A stretch of 64,000 bases of DNA from Oceanicaulis alexandrii DSM 11625 (GTDB taxonomy: Bacteria > Pseudomonadota > Alphaproteobacteria > Caulobacterales > Maricaulaceae). This document shows, piece by piece, positions 42,588-51,401 of this stretch (within the stretch, counting starts at the first letter, position 1; every line of letters begins with the position of its first letter). The stretch spans positions 2,542,001 to 2,606,000 of the forward strand of contig NZ_ATUP01000001.1 of the NCBI RefSeq assembly GCF_000420265.1, in the 5' to 3' direction. Made by a program: the position numbers and the translations under genes. The notes beneath the pieces were generated by a model. The model was not told the origin of the DNA. It ran no database searches and saw nothing but the letters and a program-made list of their open reading frames with translations.

Positions 42588-43868
42588 ATGATTGAAGATC
42601 TGGGTCTGCAGCTGCGCAGCCTCATCGGCGTGTTCGTGTTTCTGGCGATCGCCTGGGTGTTGGGGCCGCGCAAGACGCCGCCTGTGGTGCTGATTATTGG
42701 CGGTGTGGCGGTGCAGTTCGCCATCGCCATTTTGCTGTTCAGCTTTGCGCCGACGCGCGCTTTCCTGTCCTCGCTGACGACCGTAGTGGAGGTGCTGCAA
42801 GCAGCCACCACCCAAGGCACCAGCTTTGTGTTCGGGTATCTGGGCGGCGGTGAGAACCCCTATATGATCCGCGAAGGGATGGAGGGGCTGACCTTCACCT
42901 TCGCCTTCCAGGCCCTGCCCATGGTGATCGTGCTGTCCGCGATCTCGGCGGTGTTGTGGCGCTGGCGCATTCTTGAATTCGCCGTGCGCGGCTTCGCCAG
43001 CCTGTTCCGCCGCATCCTCAACCTGTCCGGCGCCGCCTCGTTGGGCGCGGCTGCCAACATTTTCCTCGGCATGACGGAAAGCCCGGTGCTGATCCGTCCG
43101 CGCCTGCCGGCGATCTCGCGGTCCGACCTGTTCCTGATCATGACGGTGGGCTTTTCCACCGTCGCAGGCTCGGTGATGGCGATCTATGTCAGCCAGCTGA
43201 ACGCCGTGCTCGATGACGCCGCCGGTCACATCCTGACCGCCTCGCTGATCTCGGTGCCCGCCGCCGCCGTGCTGGCGCGCCTGATGCATCCGCAGGACGA
43301 AACCGCCGAGCAGGCCGAGAAAGAACGCATCCCGGTCCAGCTCTATCACTCCACCATGGATGCGCTGACCACGGGCGTTTCAGACGGCGTGAAGCTGTTT
43401 GTGAACATCATCGCCATGCTCTTGGTGTTCACCGCCATCGTGGCGCTGATCAACTTCATGCTGGGCGGACTGCCGGACTTCATGGGTGAGCCGATCACCG
43501 TTCAGCGCGTTCTGGGCTTCATCTTCTCGCCGCTGGTCTGGATCGCCGGACTGCCGTGGAGCGAAGCGCAGGCGGGCGGCACCGTGATGGGCTTCAAGAC
43601 GGCCCTGAACGAGATCTTCGCCTATGATGCGCTGGCTGCGAACGCCGACGTGCTCAGCCCGCGCTCGCGCCTGATCATGACCTATGCGGCGTGCGGTTTT
43701 GCGAACTTCTCTTCGGTGGGCATTCTGGTGGGCGGCCTGATCGCCGTGGCCCCGAGCCGCCGCGAGGACATCCTCCAGCTCGCCCCGCGTGCGCTCATCT
43801 CCGGCACGCTCGCCACGCTGATGACCGGCGCTGTGATCGGCGCCCTGCCGATGAGCCTGTTCAGCTAA
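42588..43868 (+). CDS. Concentrative nucleoside transporter (CNT family)
   Basis: 426-residue membrane transporter of the NupC/CNT type that imports nucleosides with H+ or Na+. About nine helices and two re-entrant hairpins fit the family, with motifs 'GMTESPVLIRPRL', 'GFSTVAGSVMAIYV' and 'AYAACGFANFSSVGI'-like in outline near the C-terminus. AGGGG stands before the start. Perfect terminator downstream. It is a single-gene unit. Confidence 0.92.
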   Translation: MIEDLGLQLRSLIGVFVFLAIAWVLGPRKTPPVVLIIGGVAVQFAIAILLFSFAPTRAFLSSLTTVVEVLQAATTQGTSFVFGYLGGGENPYMIREGMEGLTFTFAFQALPMVIVLSAISAVLWRWRILEFAVRGFASLFRRILNLSGAASLGAAANIFLGMTESPVLIRPRLPAISRSDLFLIMTVGFSTVAGSVMAIYVSQLNAVLDDAAGHILTASLISVPAAAVLARLMHPQDETAEQAEKERIPVQLYHSTMDALTTGVSDGVKLFVNIIAMLLVFTAIVALINFMLGGLPDFMGEPITVQRVLGFIFSPLVWIAGLPWSEAQAGGTVMGFKTALNEIFAYDALAANADVLSPRSRLIMTYAACGFANFSSVGILVGGLIAVAPSRREDILQLAPRALISGTLATLMTGAVIGALPMSLFS

Positions 43869-43889
43869 TTTTTGACACGAGCAGACACG

Positions 43890-43921
43890 AAAACGGCCCC
43901 GGAAATCCGGGGCCGTTTTTG
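43890..43921 (+). terminator. Intrinsic terminator after the nucleoside transporter gene
   Basis: AAAACGGCCCCGG pairs with CCGGGGCCGTTTT over 13 bp with a 4-nt AAAT loop, followed by T-run. The A-run on the other side allows reverse use too. Confidence 0.92.
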
Positions 43922-43942
43922 TTTGGGCGAATCTCTTTTTCC

Positions 43943-44025
43943 CTCTTCCCAGGCGAAGGCCGGGGCCCAGAGCCGGATGCGCGGCGCTTGATGATCACTG
44001 GGTCCCGGCCTTCGCCGGGAAAGAG
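43943..44025. repeat. REP-like inverted repeat, first element
   Basis: The left arm (43943-43970) and right arm (43998-44025) are imperfect inverted copies (28 bp, about three mismatches), enclosing 27 bp. The GGCGAAGGCCGGG / CCCGGCCTTCGCC core is the type scattered through alphaproteobacterial intergenic spaces. It may fold as RNA or act as an interspersed element. Only this copy is visible in the window. Confidence 0.7.
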
Positions 44026-44056
44026 AAGGGTATTTTCAACGCTCTCAGACTGTCAT

Positions 44057-44140
44057 CGGACGGCTTGCCCGGCCGATCCATGCCGATTGGTTTGATCACA
44101 GGTTCCGGCATGGATTCACCGGATAAACCGGTGAATGACA
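44057..44140. repeat. REP-like inverted repeat, second element
   Basis: GATCCATGCCG (44075-44085) and CGGCATGGATT (44107-44117) are near inverted copies, and TTCACCGG-loop-CCGGTGAA (44116-44136) makes a further hairpin beside them. It sits directly after the first element, so the 310-bp space between the transporter and acetyltransferase genes is almost wholly repeat plus terminator. Confidence 0.6.
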
Positions 44141-44178
44141 AGATTAGGATTGAAGGGCCAAGCGAACACGCGGTCCCC

Positions 44179-44901
44179 CTAATCCCCGCGCCTTGGAAAC
44201 AGCTTGCTTCTGAGCCATCCCAACGTGGAATTGCCCGAAAGCTGCTCGCGGTAGGCGGCTTTCATGAACCGGTCGAGGCCGTCAGCGTCGCCCAACATCT
44301 CCATGCGCGTTTTGAACGGGCCGTCAGGGTCAAGGCTCTTGACGGTTCTGGCCGGAGCGCCGGCGACGACGGTGTTGGCGGGCACGTCTTTTGTGACCAC
44401 AGAGCGCGCGCCGATGACGGCGTTATCGCCAATGGTCACGCCCTTTCCCACGAACGCCCCGTCGCCGATCCAGACATTCTTGCCGATGACCACCGGGGCG
44501 CTGGGCGGGCGCGGGGTGATGCGGTCATAGATGTCGTGCCAGTCACTATCCGTGATGGTGACGGACTTGGCGATCAGGGCGCCGTCTCCGATGGCGATCT
44601 TCTCCGCCGCCAGAATGCGCACGCCGCCCGCGAAGAAGCAGCAATCGCCGATCACGATTTCGCCCGGCGCATCCTGGGGCGACCAGACGGTGAAGCTGAC
44701 GGGCTGGTCGCTTCGGCTGACCACATGGATGGCCTGTCCTGCATGCACATTAGGGCCGAACACTTCCACATTCCACGGGCGCACGATCTTGGCGTTTTGG
44801 CCCAAACTCTCGAAATGCGGCTTCAGAAAGCGCCGGACCCACCAGTTTTCATACTGCTCCCAAAGATCGTGCATCCAGTATGGGCGGTGGTCATGACGCA
44901 T
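44179..44901 (-). CDS. Hexapeptide (LbetaH) acetyltransferase
   Basis: 240-residue acyltransferase of the left-handed beta-helix type. Hexapeptide turns run from about residue 55 to 195 ('[30 protein letters not shown]' in outline, and '[47 protein letters not shown]' in parts). The ending '[10 protein letters not shown]' is the usual acetyl-CoA-binding stretch. The acceptor sugar is unknown. The start could be the ATG here or a TTG 21 bp earlier; the ATG lies only 23 bp from the start of the divergent gene. Confidence 0.88.
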   Translation of the reverse strand: MRHDHRPYWMHDLWEQYENWWVRRFLKPHFESLGQNAKIVRPWNVEVFGPNVHAGQAIHVVSRSDQPVSFTVWSPQDAPGEIVIGDCCFFAGGVRILAAEKIAIGDGALIAKSVTITDSDWHDIYDRITPRPPSAPVVIGKNVWIGDGAFVGKGVTIGDNAVIGARSVVTKDVPANTVVAGAPARTVKSLDPDGPFKTRMEMLGDADGLDRFMKAAYREQLSGNSTLGWLRSKLFPRRGD

Positions 44902-44924
44902 GGTTTTGGAGTATCCAGCCAAGA

Positions 44925-45197
44925 ATGAGCGAAGACGTTATCGAAACCGCGATTCTGTCCCTGGTCGAGGCGCGAGGGCCGGATAAAAGCATCTGCCCGT
45001 CCGAGGCGGCCCGTGAAGTCTTCCCTGAAGACTTCCAAAAGCGCATGCGCCATGTGCGCAATGCGGCGATCCATCTGGCCCGCCAGGGCAAGGTGGTGAT
45101 CCTGCGCAAGGGCAAGCCGGTCGACCCTGAAAACTTCAAGGGCGTCTACCGCCTGGCCAAGGCGCCGGACGCGCCGGCGCCTGAAAGAGATGGCTGA
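44925..45197 (+). CDS. DUF3253 protein
   Basis: 90-residue DUF3253 protein, a small winged-helix-like family. It reads '[24 protein letters not shown]' type helix-turn-helix and '[24 protein letters not shown]' strands. A function is not known; the fold suggests nucleic-acid binding. It overlaps the uracil-DNA-glycosylase-like gene by 8 bp, so they are co-transcribed. Confidence 0.85.
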   Translation: MSEDVIETAILSLVEARGPDKSICPSEAAREVFPEDFQKRMRHVRNAAIHLARQGKVVILRKGKPVDPENFKGVYRLAKAPDAPAPERDG

Positions 45198-45786
45198 GGA
45201 TTTCGACCAGCTGAAAGCGCAGATCCGCGCCTGCCGGGTCTGTCAGCCCCATCTTGATCATCCCGTACGCCCCGTCGTGCGAGGAGAGGCGAGCGCGGTC
45301 ATCCGCATCATCGGCCAGGCGCCCGGTACACGAGTGCAGGCCAGCGGCATGCCCTTCACCGACCTCAGCGGGGATCGTCTGCGCGACTGGATGGGGGTGA
45401 GCGAGGCCGAGTTCTATGACGAGCGCGCCATCGCCATCACGCCCATGGGCTTCTGCTTTCCCGGTCTCGACGCCAAGGGCGGAGACAAGCCGCCGCGTCG
45501 TGAGTGTCCGCCGCTCTGGCAGGATCGGGCGAGCACGGCGTTACCCCATGTGAAGCTGACCTTGCTGGTGGGCGCCCACGCCCAGCGCTGGCATCTGGGC
45601 GAGGCGGCGGCGAAAACCCTGACTGAAACCGTAAAGCAGTGGCGACTGCACTTGCCGGATTATGTTGCGCTGCCGCATCCCAGCTGGAGAAACACGGGCT
45701 GGTTGAAACGTAACCCTTGGTTTGAGAACGAGGTTTTGCCCGAGCTAAAAGCTCGCGTCCGCAAAATGCTGAACAGTCTAAATTGA
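45190..45786 (+). CDS. Uracil-DNA glycosylase superfamily protein, four-cysteine type
   Basis: 198-residue protein of the uracil-DNA glycosylase-like superfamily. Motif 1 is 'GQAPGTRVQ' (residues 42-50) and motif 2 is 'HPSWRN' (163-168). Cys15, Cys18, Cys89 and Cys106 could hold a 4Fe-4S cluster as in family 4/5 enzymes. Residues known as catalytic in other families are not all identifiable, so activity on uracil is inferred. It overlaps the DUF3253 gene by 8 bp. Confidence 0.8.
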   Translation: MAEDFDQLKAQIRACRVCQPHLDHPVRPVVRGEASAVIRIIGQAPGTRVQASGMPFTDLSGDRLRDWMGVSEAEFYDERAIAITPMGFCFPGLDAKGGDKPPRRECPPLWQDRASTALPHVKLTLLVGAHAQRWHLGEAAAKTLTETVKQWRLHLPDYVALPHPSWRNTGWLKRNPWFENEVLPELKARVRKMLNSLN

Positions 45787-45815
45787 CCGTACATTTACCC
45801 AAGTAAAACGGGCAC

Positions 45816-45844
45816 TTGCACACGATTGTCACAGGGAGTATCGA
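45816..45844 (+). promoter_or_regulatory. Candidate sigma-70 promoter of the leucine dehydrogenase gene
   Basis: TTGCAC, 17-bp spacer, TATCGA. It would give a leader of about 98 nt before the ATG, which has an AGGAAGGA ribosome site. Three or four positions match consensus in each hexamer. Confidence 0.4.
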
Positions 45845-45948
45845 GGCGTCGCACACGCTGGACCCTGGGTGTTTGCGACCGCCAACGAAGCGGCGCCGCT
45901 CCACCAGCGGATTTTTATTCGTATCGCGACAGGAAGGACTCCCCGCTC

Positions 45949-47016
45949 ATGAGCCTGTTCGAGCACAAAGCGTTTGATAATCACGAGAAAGTTCTGTTCG
46001 CCACGGACCCGGCGACGGGGCTGAAGGCTATCCTGGCGGTGCACTCCACCGCACGCGGCCCGGCCGTGGGCGGTTGCCGCATGTGGTCGTATCCGTCCTC
46101 TGCCGAGGCGGTGACCGACGTGCTGCGTCTGTCCCAGGGCATGAGCTACAAGAACATCATGGCGGACCTGCCCATTGGCGGCGGTAAATCCGTAATCATG
46201 CGCCCTGAAAGCGATTTTGACCGCCAGGCGTTGTTTGAAGCCTTTGGTCGTGCGCTGGAAAGCCTCAATGGCCAGTACATCTCTGCTGAAGATGTGGGCG
46301 TGTCGCCGGACGACATGGTCGCTGCGCGCCGCACCACGCGCCATGTAGTCGGCCTGCCTGACGGCACGGGCGATCCTTCGCCGGTCACCGCCAAGGGCGT
46401 GTTCATGGGCATTCAGGCCGCCGCAGCTCGCGGTCTGGGCTCTGAAGACCTCAATGGCGTGAAGATCGCCGTGCAGGGCGCGACCGGCCATGTGGGCGCC
46501 TATCTGTGCCGTCATCTGGCCGAAGCCGGCGCCGAACTGCATCTGGCAGACATTCGCGCCGCCGAGCTGCATGCGCTCGCCAAGGAGCTGGGCGCGACCG
46601 TGGTTGAAGATCCCAACGCCATCTACGACGTGGATGCGGACATCTTCACCCCGTGCGCTCTGGGCGCGATCATCAACCCTGAGACCATTGACCGCCTGAA
46701 GGTCAAAGTGGTCGCGGGCGCCGCCAACAACCAGCTGGAGACCCGCGACATGGGCGCCGAGCTGCAAAAGCGCGGCATCTTCTACGCCCCTGATTACGTC
46801 ATCAACGCCGGCGGCATCATCAATGTGATGGGCGAGCTGGACGCGCGCTTCGACGCCAAATGGGTTGAAGGCAAGCTGGTCACCCTGAAAGCCACGCTGG
46901 GCGAGATCATGGACACCGCGGCGCGTGAAGCGCGTCCGGCGAACATTGTCGCTGACGAACTGGCGCGCCAGCGTCTCGCGGACGCCGCCGAGCAGAAAGC
47001 GCTCGCGGCCGAATAA
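45949..47016 (+). CDS. Leucine dehydrogenase-type amino acid dehydrogenase
   Basis: 355-residue Glu/Leu/Phe/Val dehydrogenase. The catalytic lysines are Lys68 and Lys80 in 'GMSYKNIMADLPIGGGKSV' in outline, at the positions seen in leucine dehydrogenase. The Rossmann loop is 'GATGHVGAYLC'. It would deaminate branched-chain amino acids with NAD, feeding branched-chain fatty acid or carbon metabolism. The ATG after AGGAAGGA is the start; the frame upstream has no ribosome site. A terminator follows. Confidence 0.92.
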   Translation: MSLFEHKAFDNHEKVLFATDPATGLKAILAVHSTARGPAVGGCRMWSYPSSAEAVTDVLRLSQGMSYKNIMADLPIGGGKSVIMRPESDFDRQALFEAFGRALESLNGQYISAEDVGVSPDDMVAARRTTRHVVGLPDGTGDPSPVTAKGVFMGIQAAAARGLGSEDLNGVKIAVQGATGHVGAYLCRHLAEAGAELHLADIRAAELHALAKELGATVVEDPNAIYDVDADIFTPCALGAIINPETIDRLKVKVVAGAANNQLETRDMGAELQKRGIFYAPDYVINAGGIINVMGELDARFDAKWVEGKLVTLKATLGEIMDTAAREARPANIVADELARQRLADAAEQKALAAE

Positions 47017-47051
47017 GCGCGCTTTCTGACTTGAAAGACACTTGAATTGTG

Positions 47052-47083
47052 AAACGGCGGCCTGTACTCAGGCCGCCGTTTTT
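47052..47083 (+). terminator. Intrinsic terminator after the leucine dehydrogenase gene
   Basis: AAACGGCGGCC pairs with GGCCGCCGTTT (11 bp, 8-nt loop TGTACTCA), followed by T-run. Confidence 0.92.
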
Positions 47084-47156
47084 GCATTGAAGGACTTGAG
47101 GCCCATGAAGCTACAGACCCGTTCCGCCCCTCGCGCAACCTTGTCTGGAGTCCGTC

Positions 47157-48746
47157 ATGTCCGCCTTGTTATCTGCAAACTCGCTTACCCTTCGCACCCC
47201 TGACCATCAAGTCCTGCTTGAGGACTTCACCCTCAGTTTCGGCTGTGAGGTCACCGGCGTGGTCGGCCCGAACGGGGCAGGGAAATCAACCTTGCTCAAG
47301 GCGCTCGCCGGCGCGCTGACCTCTGTGGGCGGTCAGGTGGTCCGACATGGCCGCATCGGCTGGATGGAGCAATCCGGCCCTGACGCGACAGGCGATGTGG
47401 CGTCGGGTCTGGGCGTCAGTGAGGCTCTGGCCCGTCTGTCCCGCATTCTGGCGGGCGAGGGGGGTGAGGCCGACTTTGATCATGCAGACTGGACGCTGGA
47501 AGCGCGTGTAGAGGCGTCGCTTGAGCAAATGGGGCTGAGCGGCCTTGCGCTCACTGCGCCGCTCTCATCGCTTTCTGGCGGGCAGCGAGCGCGACTGGCT
47601 CTGGCCCGGGCGATGCTGGACGCGCCGGACATTCTGATGATGGACGAACCGACCAACAATCTCGACGCCGAGGGCCGGGACGCGGTGCACCAGATGATGG
47701 CGGACTGGCCGGGCGGGCTGGTGATCGTCAGCCATGATCGCGCGCTCCTGGAGCGTGTGGACAGGATTATCGCCCTTGAAGGGCCGGGCTGGTCAGTGTT
47801 TGGCGGCGGCTGGTCAGAGTATGTCGCCCAGCGAGATGCGGCGCGGGCGCGTGCCGAAGCCGAGCATGATCGGCTGGAGGCGGACGCGCGTCAGATCAAA
47901 CGCGCTGCGAAAGAGGCTCAGTCGCGACTGGAGCGACGCGCGCAATCGGGGAAGCGCCAACGCGCTGATGGCAGCAACGCCAAGGTCTTGCTCGACGCCA
48001 TGAAAGCGCGCAGCGAGAGCACTGCGGCGCGGCTGGCCGGCGTGCGGGACAAACGGGTTTCGGACGCCGAAGCGAAGCTGGAGGCGGCGAGCGACCAGCG
48101 TCATCGCGGACCCAGGCTCAATATCAGGGCTCAGGGCGCGGATAGTCCGTCAGGCCGCACGGTTCTGGCGTTTGACGCCGTCAGTTTCAGCTATGGCGAG
48201 ACGGCGCTGATTGATCGCTTGAGCTTTGCGATCACAGGGGGGATGCGTCTGGCGTTGGCTGGTCCCAATGGCGCCGGCAAGACCACCGTGTTGAAACTGG
48301 CCCAAGGGCTGTTGACGCCGCGCTCTGGCGAGATCCGGCGGACGGTGGGCCGCATCGGGCGGCTGGACCAGACGGTGAGTGATCTCGATCCGGATTTGAC
48401 CGTGGTCGAGGCGCTGCGCGTCCGTGATCCGAACCTCTCCATAAACGCCGCCTATGCCGCTTTGGCGCAATTTGATCTGCGGAACGCGCAAGCCGAGAAG
48501 CGTGTGGGCGTTTTAAGCGGCGGGGAACGACTGCGCGCCGGGCTGGCGGGCGTTCTGGGCGGCGAACCGCCAGAACTGATCTTGCTGGATGAGCCTACCA
48601 ATCATCTCGATATCGAGGCTGTAGAGGCGCTCGAAGAGGCGCTTGTGGCGTTTGACGGCGCGCTTCTGGCGGTCAGCCATGACCAGGCGTTTCTTGACGC
48701 CATCAGCCTGGATCAGACGCTCAGCCTTGATCGGGCTCGGTTTTGA
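47157..48746 (+). CDS. ABC-F family ATPase
   Basis: 529-residue soluble protein with two ABC domains and no membrane part, a translation-factor type ATPase. Walker A is 'GPNGAGKSTLL' and 'GPNGAGKTTVL', signatures are 'LSGGQRARLALARAML' and 'LSGGERLRAGLAGVL', and Walker B is 'MMDEPTNNLD' and 'LLDEPTNHLD'. A charged linker (~residues 215-330) separates the domains. It may work on the ribosome, possibly as a resistance or rescue factor. Its last 26 bp overlap the end of the converging iron-transport gene. Confidence 0.92.
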   Translation: MSALLSANSLTLRTPDHQVLLEDFTLSFGCEVTGVVGPNGAGKSTLLKALAGALTSVGGQVVRHGRIGWMEQSGPDATGDVASGLGVSEALARLSRILAGEGGEADFDHADWTLEARVEASLEQMGLSGLALTAPLSSLSGGQRARLALARAMLDAPDILMMDEPTNNLDAEGRDAVHQMMADWPGGLVIVSHDRALLERVDRIIALEGPGWSVFGGGWSEYVAQRDAARARAEAEHDRLEADARQIKRAAKEAQSRLERRAQSGKRQRADGSNAKVLLDAMKARSESTAARLAGVRDKRVSDAEAKLEAASDQRHRGPRLNIRAQGADSPSGRTVLAFDAVSFSYGETALIDRLSFAITGGMRLALAGPNGAGKTTVLKLAQGLLTPRSGEIRRTVGRIGRLDQTVSDLDPDLTVVEALRVRDPNLSINAAYAALAQFDLRNAQAEKRVGVLSGGERLRAGLAGVLGGEPPELILLDEPTNHLDIEAVEALEEALVAFDGALLAVSHDQAFLDAISLDQTLSLDRARF

Positions 48747-49815
48747 CCAGATGGGCGAAGGCGGGCTCGACGCTGAGCCGAACGGCGTCGCCGACCCGGT
48801 GGTTTTCTTTCAGGCTGGCGCGCGCTTCCAGTATCTGACCGGTCTCAAGTCGGCAGATCAGGCGCGCATAGCCTGAACTGACCCGCCGCTGGGTGATCAT
48901 CGCCAAGGCGCCCTGCGCATCGGCGCGTCCCAGCTTCACCCCTTCAGGACGCACGAGCAGCAGGGCTTTGTCGCCGTCTGTGAACTCTTGCGCCGGGTAC
49001 TGACCCAGAAGGGTGTCCGCGGCGCCGTCGCGAATATCCGCTTGAAACACGCCTACATCGCCCAAGAGTCGCGCGGCGGTCAGCGAATTGGGCTTCATGT
49101 ACAAGGTGTCCGGCGCGCCGGTCTGAATGATCCGGCCCTCATTCATCAAGGCGATGGAATCAGCCAGCTCCAGCGCCTCTTCCGCGTCATGAGTGACGAT
49201 CAGGGTCGCGGCTTCCGACTGGCGCAGGACATCGGCGGTGGCGCCGCGCAGTTCAGAGCGCAGGCGGCGGTCGAGCCCGGAGAACGGTTCGTCCAGCAAC
49301 ATCACATCGGGTTTGATCGCCAGCGCTCGAGCGAGCGCCACGCGCTGCTGCTCGCCGCCCGACAGCTCATGCGGATAGGCCTTGGCGCGATGGCCCAGCT
49401 CAACGGCTTCCAGGCGGGTGAGGGCAGTCTGGCGACGCTGGGCCTTGGAGCCCTCACGCAGGCCGAACGCGACATTGTCGAGCGCTGTGAGATGCGGAAA
49501 CAGAGCATAATCCTGAAACACCACGCCGCAGCGCCGGTCTTCAGGCGGTTTGTGAAGGCCTTTGGCGCTCCATAGATGGTTTTCAAACCGGATCTCACCG
49601 GCGTCCAGCGGCTCCAGACCGGCGATGGCGCGCAGCAAGGTCGACTTGCCTGAGCCAGAGGGGCCCAACAGGGCCGTCACTCGCCCGCAGGTCAAGGTCA
49701 GCTCCACCCCGTCCACGGCGGGCCGGCCCGGGGCGAACCGCACCAGGGCGCCGGAGACTTCCAGCAGGCGGTCATCAAGTTTGACGGCGGTCATGTCAGG
49801 CGGGCTCACAGTCAT
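48721..49815 (-). CDS. fbpC: Ferric-iron ABC transporter, ATP-binding protein (FbpC-like)
   Basis: 364-residue ATPase with Walker A 'GPSGSGKSTLL', signature 'LSGGEQQRVALARAL', Walker B 'VMLLDEPFSGLD' and a C-terminal TOBE-type domain (~residues 240-364). It overlaps the permease stop by 4 bp, and forms a three-gene operon read binding protein, permease, ATPase. The 3' end overlaps the ABC-F gene. Confidence 0.9.
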   Translation of the reverse strand: MTVSPPDMTAVKLDDRLLEVSGALVRFAPGRPAVDGVELTLTCGRVTALLGPSGSGKSTLLRAIAGLEPLDAGEIRFENHLWSAKGLHKPPEDRRCGVVFQDYALFPHLTALDNVAFGLREGSKAQRRQTALTRLEAVELGHRAKAYPHELSGGEQQRVALARALAIKPDVMLLDEPFSGLDRRLRSELRGATADVLRQSEAATLIVTHDAEEALELADSIALMNEGRIIQTGAPDTLYMKPNSLTAARLLGDVGVFQADIRDGAADTLLGQYPAQEFTDGDKALLLVRPEGVKLGRADAQGALAMITQRRVSSGYARLICRLETGQILEARASLKENHRVGDAVRLSVEPAFAHLVKTEPDQG

Positions 49816-51401
49816 CGGGCGGCTTCCTGCCGGGTGATGCGGCGGGCGATCCAGATCATGGGCGGCAAGGCGATCAAGGTGATCAATAGCGCAGGCAGGG
49901 CCGCTTCGCCCAGCCGTTCGTCAGAGGCGTAATTGTTCGCGATCACCGCCAGCGTGTCATAATTGAACGGACGCAGGATCATGGTGGCGGGCAATTCCTT
50001 GAGCACCTCGACAAACACCAGAAGCGCTGCGAGCAAAGACCCTGACATCACCAGCGGACGGTGCACGCGCCAGGCGGTCTCACCGGGACCCGCGCCCAGC
50101 GTGCGTGCGGCCATGTCCAGCGTCGGCGTGACCCGTTGCAACGCGCTTTCAGACGGACCGATGGCGGCGGCGGCGAAGCGCGATTGATAGGCGAAGATCA
50201 GCGCGATCACCCCGCCCGAGACCAGGATCGGAAACTGCGCGCCGGTCATCGCCGTCCACGCCCCGTCGAGGCCGGTCTGCAGTCCGCCCAGAAGCACCAG
50301 CACGCCCAGCGCCGCGACCGATCCGGGAACGGCGTAGCCCAGGCCCGCCAGGCGCGCCGCAGCGACGGCGGCGGGTTTGCGGCTGCGCAGCGCGTAGGCG
50401 CAGGCCAGTCCCAGAACCGCCGCGGCCAGCCCGGACAGCACAGCCAGGGTCAGCGAGTGTGTCGCGGCCTGGATCAGGTCGCGCGCGACCGGCGCGTGCA
50501 AGGCGCGATAGCCCAGACGCGCCAGCGGAATGATCAGGCCAATGAGGACCGGGCTCAGGCAGGCCAGTATGGCCAGTGCGGCCCGCGCTGGACCGAGATC
50601 CATGCGCCGGGGCGGACGGCGTCGGCCCGAGGCGCTGGTCTGGCGGGCGCGCTGGCGCTGGCTGCGCTCAAGCGCGAACAGCACGAAGGCGATCATCACC
50701 AGGATCAGCGCCAGGCGCGCGGCGTCGGCGATGGCGCCTTCCCCGGCCCAGGCGCGGATCAGGCCCACAGACAATGTGGGCGCTCCCAGATGCACGACAG
50801 CGCCGTAGTCGGCGAGGCTTTCCATCACCACCAGCGCCAGTCCGGCGGCGATGGCGGGGCGGGCCATGGGAATGGCGGCGCGGACAAACGCCTCGCGCGG
50901 CTTGGCGCCCAGCGTGCGGGCGGCTTCATAAGCGTCAGCGGACTGACCGGCGAAGGCCTCGCGCGCCAGAAGGTAGACATAGGGGTAGAGCGCAAACCCG
51001 AAGATCAGCCCGGCGCCAACGGGACCGCGCACAGTGGGCAGCCAGTCCGCCGGGCCGCCGGGCTGCGTCAGGTCATACCAGGCATAGGCCGACGCATAGG
51101 CGGGCGCCGCCAGCGGCAGGGCCAGCAGCCATTCAAAGACAGAGCGCGCAAAGAACCGGTACCGCGCCACCAGCCAGGCCAGCGGCACGCCGATCAGGCC
51201 CGCGCTGAATGCGGCGACACCGGTGACCAGCGCCGTATGGCCCAGATAGGCGGGCAGGCGGGTGCGCGCGATATGCGCCATGTAATCTGTCCAGGGGCCA
51301 AAAACGCCAAGCGCCGCAACCGCCAGAAGCGGTGCGGCGCAGATCAGAGCGGCGACAAGGGCCGGCCGGACCGGATTGAACTGGGCGCGGCTTGCGATCA
51401 C
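49812..51401 (-). CDS. fbpB: Ferric-iron ABC transporter, permease (FbpB-like)
   Basis: 529-residue permease with about twelve membrane helices and two inner-membrane permease repeats, each carrying an EAA-type loop ('EAARTLGAKPREAF' near residue 160 and 'DMAARTLGAGPGETA' near residue 430). Such long two-repeat permeases are typical of the iron(III) FbpB/SfuB group. Overlaps both neighbours by 4 bp. Confidence 0.9.
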   Translation of the reverse strand: MIASRAQFNPVRPALVAALICAAPLLAVAALGVFGPWTDYMAHIARTRLPAYLGHTALVTGVAAFSAGLIGVPLAWLVARYRFFARSVFEWLLALPLAAPAYASAYAWYDLTQPGGPADWLPTVRGPVGAGLIFGFALYPYVYLLAREAFAGQSADAYEAARTLGAKPREAFVRAAIPMARPAIAAGLALVVMESLADYGAVVHLGAPTLSVGLIRAWAGEGAIADAARLALILVMIAFVLFALERSQRQRARQTSASGRRRPPRRMDLGPARAALAILACLSPVLIGLIIPLARLGYRALHAPVARDLIQAATHSLTLAVLSGLAAAVLGLACAYALRSRKPAAVAAARLAGLGYAVPGSVAALGVLVLLGGLQTGLDGAWTAMTGAQFPILVSGGVIALIFAYQSRFAAAAIGPSESALQRVTPTLDMAARTLGAGPGETAWRVHRPLVMSGSLLAALLVFVEVLKELPATMILRPFNYDTLAVIANNYASDERLGEAALPALLITLIALPPMIWIARRITRQEAAR

